A stretch of 64,000 nucleotides of DNA from Thalassobacillus devorans (GTDB lineage: Bacteria; Bacillota; Bacilli; Bacillales; Halobacillaceae). The stretch lies in NCBI RefSeq assembly GCF_900176565.1, contig NZ_FXEH01000005.1, forward strand, positions 645,384-709,383, written 5' to 3'. The notes under the pieces were generated by a model. That model worked only from the letters and a program-made list of their open reading frames with translations, was not told the origin of the DNA and did not search any database. The position numbers and the translations under genes were made by a program. Below are positions 59,814-64,000 of the stretch, one piece after another; position 1 is the first letter of the stretch, and each line of letters opens with the position of its first letter.

Positions 59814-60551
59814 ATGAACGGCTCACAAGAAGAATTGGAGCTTGCCGAGCGTTTTGAGATTGCATTCAATCAGATCCACCAGCAATTGAAGGCAATCAAC
59901 GGCTTTCCGAAAAACGACAATTTCATGGAACTCGTCCAGCGTTCGAAACAGAAGCACAGTGTCATCCGGCATTACTTCGACAATTTGAAACAATATGCGA
60001 AGCTTCGTAATGCGCTTGTTCATGAGAAAATCCGTGATGATTACTACATCGCCTACCCGCACCGGGAAGTCGTCGAGGAAATTGAGAAAATTAAACAAAC
60101 GCTTGATCAACCGCCGAAAGCGATTGAAGTTGCGACACGCCCCGTGCTTTTTTTTAAAACGGACTCTCATCTGACAAAAATTGTCGAGGCATTCAACCGC
60201 TTCAAAGTCTCCCAGTTCCCTATTTATGGGGATAATCAGCGGTTTTTAGGTCTCTTGACAAATGACGGGGTCGTGCGCTGGCTGTCACAGAATATGCAAA
60301 AAGGCTGCATTGAGCTCGAAGATGTTCGCGCTGCTGATATCTTGAAATTGGAAAAGAATCACAACGTGCGTTTTTTGAGTGAGAATAATTCGATATTCGA
60401 CCTGGAATCATCCTTTGAACGCAGCTTCGAGCAGAAGCAGAAGCTGAAAGCGGTCATCATTACAGCGGATGGTTCCCAGCATAACAAGCCGCTTGGCATC
60501 GTCACGACTTGGGACCTGATAAAAATCGATCGTTATGGGGATGAGAGTTAA
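59814..60551 (+). CDS. CBS-domain protein, 245 aa
   Basis: The N-terminal 100 residues are helical and unassigned (FMELVQRSKQKHSVIRHYF, KLRNALVHEK). Two CBS motifs follow: one near 110-165 (FFKTDSHLTKIVEAFNRF, FPIYGDNQRFLGLLTNDGVV) and one near 185-240 (FLSENNSIFDLESSF, KPLGIVTTWDLIKID). CBS pairs bind adenine nucleotides and act as sensors. ATG 59814 with AGGTG upstream is preferred to GTG 59805. The next gene (PilZ) follows after 26 bp, so they may share a transcript. Function unknown. Confidence 0.8.
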   Translation: MNGSQEELELAERFEIAFNQIHQQLKAINGFPKNDNFMELVQRSKQKHSVIRHYFDNLKQYAKLRNALVHEKIRDDYYIAYPHREVVEEIEKIKQTLDQPPKAIEVATRPVLFFKTDSHLTKIVEAFNRFKVSQFPIYGDNQRFLGLLTNDGVVRWLSQNMQKGCIELEDVRAADILKLEKNHNVRFLSENNSIFDLESSFERSFEQKQKLKAVIITADGSQHNKPLGIVTTWDLIKIDRYGDES

Positions 60552-60577
60552 CATTTTTAAAGGGAGAGGGAGCAGCT

Positions 60578-60916
60578 ATGTATTACCGAAGAAATGAAGC
60601 CTTCCGTTATGCTTTTGATCCAAGCTTGCCTGGGAATTTCATTGCCCATACCACCCCGCCAATAAAAGGAGAACTCCATATATTAGACCTCAGTGTAAAG
60701 GGCATGAAGGTTGAAGTCCCGGTTCATGATTATCAAATTGGCGACCGTATGATTATCCAATTCAACCTGGTAAATCAGCAATTGGATGTCGATGGCCAAA
60801 TCGTCTGGGTAAAAAATTTCGGCAGAAAAGTCCAGGCCGGCATTAAACTACATACTAGTGAAGACATGCAAAAACAATTAGTCTCTCAATTAAAGTTATA
60901 TGTAAAACAGAAGTAA
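60578..60916 (+). CDS. PilZ-domain protein, 112 aa
   Basis: Single PilZ domain, the c-di-GMP receptor fold: N-terminal YRRNEAFRY, then LDLSVKGMKVEV matching the DxSxxG motif, and QIVWVKNFGRKVQAGIK. The arginine motif has four residues between R5 and R10 instead of the usual three, so binding is probable but not certain. AGGGAGAGGGAG precedes ATG 60578. Partner unknown; it may affect motility or envelope functions. Confidence 0.85.
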   Translation: MYYRRNEAFRYAFDPSLPGNFIAHTTPPIKGELHILDLSVKGMKVEVPVHDYQIGDRMIIQFNLVNQQLDVDGQIVWVKNFGRKVQAGIKLHTSEDMQKQLVSQLKLYVKQK

Positions 60917-60936
60917 GAAAGGTTACTGCAGATACT

Positions 60937-60982
60937 ATAAAGCCCCCCTGTTTGAAAAGTACATCAAACAGGGGGGCTTTAT
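60937..60982. terminator. Bidirectional terminator between PilZ and RND genes
   Basis: A perfect 19-bp stem (60937-60955 with 60964-60982) containing six C-G pairs in a row, with A/T flanks on both sides. Confidence 0.9.
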
Positions 60983-61004
60983 TTAGAAATGATTCAACCC
61001 GATA

Positions 61005-64000
61005 TTATTTATTTTTCCCGAACCAGCCTGTAACTTTGTTCGATAAGTCATCAAAATAAGTGTAGACAACTGGAATCAGCAACAGCGTGAAAAAGCTGGA
61101 GATCGTCAGGCCGAAGATAATCGTCACGGCAAGCGGCTGTTGGGCTTCCGCTCCCTGACCGAGTCCCAGGGCAAGGGGCACCATTCCGAGCACAGTCGTC
61201 AGTGTGGTCATCAGGATTGGCCGCATCCGGCTTGGCCCTGCTTCCAAAATAGCTTCGTAGCGGTCGACGCCTTTTCGCCGGATGATGTTGATGTAATCGA
61301 CGAGTACGATAGCGTTGTTGACGACAATCCCGGCGAGCATGATAATCCCGACAAATGCCGGCAGACTCAATGGCAGGCCGGTAATGAACAAACCGCTCAT
61401 TACTCCGACGATAATCGAAGGCAAGGAGAACATGATAATGAACGGGAACAGGAAGTTCTCAAACTGAACAGCCATGACGGCGTACACGAGGAAAATCGAG
61501 AATATGAGCGCCAGTGCCAAATCGCCAAAGGCCTCTTGCATATCCTGAGCCTGTCCGCCGATTTCATAACTGTATTCATCCGGGAAGTTCAAGCGTTCCA
61601 GCTCTTCGCGGATGTCATTGGTTACACTTCCGAGATCCCGTCCGACGATTTCACTCTCGACGTTGACCTGGCGCTGCTGATTTTCACGCAGCAAGGTAAC
61701 CGGGCCTTGCACCTGCTTCAATTCTGCTACGCTGGCAAGAGGAATCAATCCCCCGGTTGGTGTCTGCAGGCTCATACCTTCAAGGTCAGCAATCGTCTGC
61801 CGCTCTTCTTCTGGCAATATCATACGGACATTGATTTCATCGCTGCCATCCCGGTAGCGTGTGGCTATCTGTCCGTTGAACCCGAGCTCGACCTGACTAA
61901 GAACCTGCTGGTAGCTCAAACCGTACTGTGCTGCTTTATCCCGATCGACTTCCACTTGCATTTCCGGCCGGCCCTCATCGGTTGAAGATTCCGGGTTGTG
62001 AACACCATCGACATCTTCAATCATATAAATGACCTGGTCAGCGAGTTCAGTCAGAACATCATAGTCCGGACCATTCAACTGAATCTGAATCGGTGCGCCG
62101 CTACCGAACCCTGCCCCGATTTCATTGACAGCAATCTCTGCTCCTGGGATGTCGGATACATCGGCATCAATCGCCTGCATGATTTCGCTGGTCGTACGTT
62201 CGCGATTGGCAGGATCCACAAGCTGAATCGTATATGTCGCTTCATTGGAAGAGGAAGAGAAACTCTCAAATCCACCGCCACCGACCGTAATGTAATTTGT
62301 CTCGATGATATCTTCATAAGCAGTCAGTTTTTCATTTACTTTTTCTGTCACACTCTCCGTAGTTGCAAGTGATGTTCCTGCAGGTGTCGTCACGCTGATT
62401 TCTACTTGTCCCTGATCGGAAGGTGGGATAAATTCCGTACCAATCATCGGAACGAGGAAACCGCTGGCTGTTATCGTCAGTACCGTAACAAGGACGGTTG
62501 TTTTTCGCCATTTCAACACACGGCGGAGCATGGACTGATACCCATTGTTCACTTTATCGAGGAACCGGTCAAACCAGTACCTGCGACCGGAAGTCTGCAA
62601 TGGTTTCGTCAATAATTTCGAAGACAGCATCGGAATCAACGTAACAGAAACGATCAAGGCCGCAATTAAAGCGAACGAGATGGTCAGCGCTAGCGGCGTG
62701 AACAGTTCCGATGCGATTCCTTCTACGAAAATGATCGGTAAAAATACAACGATAGTCGTGGTCGCTGAAGCGATGACGGCTGGCGCCAGTTCAGACGCCC
62801 CTTCTTTGGCTGCTTCAATCATCGAGTAACCGCGCTGGCGGTAGCTGACGATGTTTTCCAGGATGACGATGGAACTGTCGACCATCATCCCGATGCCAAG
62901 TGCAAGACCACCCATGGTCAGTACGTTCAATGTCTCTCCGGTAAAATACATCAACGTAAATGTTGAAATAATGGCGATCGGAATCGAGATGCCAATGACG
63001 ATTGTTGCCCGAATGCTTTTTAAAAACAACAGCAGGACGAGAACCGAGAAGATTCCTCCAATGATGATGTTCATCATGACAGAATCAATCGATTGGGTAA
63101 TGAATTCCGAGGTATCGAGCACAACGCCCATGTTGACACTTTCCGGCAGGCGTTCTTCTATGTCCTCCATCGCCGCGGTGACATTATTGGCTGTCTCGAC
63201 GGTATTACCATCCGATTTTTTCAAAATGGATAGTACTACCGATGATTTCCCGTTAACCTTAGAAATCGTTGAAGCCTCTTCATACGTATCCTCAACGTCA
63301 GCGATCTGATCGAGGCGGATCTGCGCTCCATTCTCTGTCTGCAGCACGGTATCCTCTATTTCTTCAACCGATTCAAATTCGCCATCAATCCGGATTTGCA
63401 GGTCTTTGTCGCCTTTTTCCACGGCTCCCGCAGATGCGGACTTATTGGCGGCATTCAAGGACTGGACAATGGTTTCCGAGGTCAGTCCATATTCGTTCAT
63501 CTGTCCACGGTCGATTAAGACACGGACTTCACGGGCATTCCCACCTTCGATACTGACGGACCCTACCCCTTCCTGGCGCTCCAGAAAAGGAACGATACGA
63601 TCTTCCGCAATCTGCTGAAGCTCTTCCGGACTATCACCGGTGAGGCCGACCCACATGACCGGAATCTGCTGAGGATCAAAACGGAGAACATTCGGCTCGC
63701 CCGCTCCTTCCGGCAGCATCCCTTTCACCTGGTCCACTTTTTCCCTTACATCGAGCAAAGCATTGTCGAGATTCACACCCGTATTGAATTGCATAAAAAC
63801 AATCGAGGCGCCTGTCTGGGATTGCGACTGGACAGTTTCTATCCCTTCGATGGAACTGACCGATGATTCGATCGGTTCACTGATCAATTTTTCTGACTCC
63901 TGTGGTGCGGCGCCGTCATAACTGGTAGATACGACGGCAATCGGCAGGTCGATTTCCGGGTAAAGGTCGATGGCCAGATTACGCAGCGACATGAAGCCGA
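61005..64000 (-). CDS. RND-family efflux transporter (SwrC/AcrB-like), N-terminus beyond window
   Basis: About 998 codons of an RND permease are present. The frame is open through base 64000 and the first membrane helix is missing, so the true start lies outside. LYPEIDLPIAVVSTSYDGA, the porter domains, TM blocks such as GGLALGIGMMVDSSIVILEN (the proton-relay region) and a repeat half with GIIMLAGIVVNNAIVLVDYI are visible. Bacillar homologues (SwrC/YerP) export amphiphiles such as surfactin or drugs. It is convergent with the PilZ gene. Confidence 0.92.
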   Translation of the reverse strand, partial: GFMSLRNLAIDLYPEIDLPIAVVSTSYDGAAPQESEKLISEPIESSVSSIEGIETVQSQSQTGASIVFMQFNTGVNLDNALLDVREKVDQVKGMLPEGAGEPNVLRFDPQQIPVMWVGLTGDSPEELQQIAEDRIVPFLERQEGVGSVSIEGGNAREVRVLIDRGQMNEYGLTSETIVQSLNAANKSASAGAVEKGDKDLQIRIDGEFESVEEIEDTVLQTENGAQIRLDQIADVEDTYEEASTISKVNGKSSVVLSILKKSDGNTVETANNVTAAMEDIEERLPESVNMGVVLDTSEFITQSIDSVMMNIIIGGIFSVLVLLLFLKSIRATIVIGISIPIAIISTFTLMYFTGETLNVLTMGGLALGIGMMVDSSIVILENIVSYRQRGYSMIEAAKEGASELAPAVIASATTTIVVFLPIIFVEGIASELFTPLALTISFALIAALIVSVTLIPMLSSKLLTKPLQTSGRRYWFDRFLDKVNNGYQSMLRRVLKWRKTTVLVTVLTITASGFLVPMIGTEFIPPSDQGQVEISVTTPAGTSLATTESVTEKVNEKLTAYEDIIETNYITVGGGGFESFSSSSNEATYTIQLVDPANRERTTSEIMQAIDADVSDIPGAEIAVNEIGAGFGSGAPIQIQLNGPDYDVLTELADQVIYMIEDVDGVHNPESSTDEGRPEMQVEVDRDKAAQYGLSYQQVLSQVELGFNGQIATRYRDGSDEINVRMILPEEERQTIADLEGMSLQTPTGGLIPLASVAELKQVQGPVTLLRENQQRQVNVESEIVGRDLGSVTNDIREELERLNFPDEYSYEIGGQAQDMQEAFGDLALALIFSIFLVYAVMAVQFENFLFPFIIMFSLPSIIVGVMSGLFITGLPLSLPAFVGIIMLAGIVVNNAIVLVDYINIIRRKGVDRYEAILEAGPSRMRPILMTTLTTVLGMVPLALGLGQGAEAQQPLAVTIIFGLTISSFFTLLLIPVVYTYFDDLSNKVTGWFGKNK

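Noticed and set aside
1-64000. Search for CRISPR arrays, tRNA or rRNA genes, and transposases
   Set aside because: No regularly spaced direct repeats, no cloverleaf or rRNA segments, and no transposase or integrase frames were seen by eye.

Overview
The window looks like chromosomal DNA of a low-to-mid-GC Bacillota, most likely a Bacillaceae and probably a salt- or alkali-tolerant one. Support comes from strong GGAGG ribosome sites, GTG and TTG starts, a SinI/SinR pair close to that of Bacillus subtilis, Spo0A-type boxes, LytR-CpsA-Psr proteins, a YwqCDE tyrosine-phosphorylation module, and secreted autolysins with long acidic regions. Genus cannot be fixed from the sequence alone. No rRNA, tRNA, CRISPR array, prophage or insertion sequence was seen.

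Layout. 1-9 kb: the YwqCDE kinase/phosphatase module (phosphatase cut by the left edge), a secreted SPOR-phosphodiester glycosidase, a secreted M14 carboxypeptidase, two LytR-CpsA-Psr ligases and a YheC/D-type ATP-grasp protein. 9-19 kb: four proteins built on the same peptidoglycan-binding-like repeat. Two are large secreted autolysins (a glucosaminidase and an amidase). Two are 425-aa proteins with no signal peptide whose glucosaminidase domains have lost the active-site region. 19-41 kb: a surface-polymer locus. It has five more ATP-grasp ligases (three carrying acylphosphatase domains), a TPR-glycosyltransferase and a relative lacking the transferase core, a TagG-like permease with a tandem TagH-like ATPase, three glycosyltransferases, UDP-glucose dehydrogenase, UTP-glucose-1-phosphate uridylyltransferase, a second nucleotide-sugar dehydrogenase and a TagO-like initiating transferase.

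41-46 kb: three related helix-turn-helix/TPR proteins (one short), a VanZ-like protein and an AEC-family permease. 46.7-51.6 kb: a gluconate cassette (RpiR regulator, gluconokinase, permease, 6-phosphogluconate dehydrogenase). 51.7-52.5 kb: sinI-sinR with Spo0A-type boxes upstream. 52.7-59.6 kb: a MurNAc catabolic operon (MurR-like regulator, serine hydrolase, sugar ABC importer, sugar kinase, MurQ etherase). 59.8-64 kb: a CBS-domain protein, a PilZ protein and a large RND transporter cut by the right edge.

How the parts may fit together (inference). TagO-like and glycosyltransferase enzymes would build an acidic, uronate-containing polymer on a lipid carrier. The ATP-grasp ligases would add amino acids or peptides to it, as in the teichuronopeptide of alkaliphilic bacilli. 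The TagGH-like transporter would export it and the LytR-CpsA-Psr proteins would attach it to the wall. YwqCDE is known in B. subtilis to act on UDP-glucose dehydrogenases. The most unusual content is the ATP-grasp/acylphosphatase group, with its shared SWKxTxPLR-type motif, together with the signal-less pseudo-glucosaminidases. Two kinds of intergenic repeat are also unexplained: a dispersed CACCCC/CTCC palindrome (five copies, one turned inside out) and a two-copy structured element of about 100 bp.
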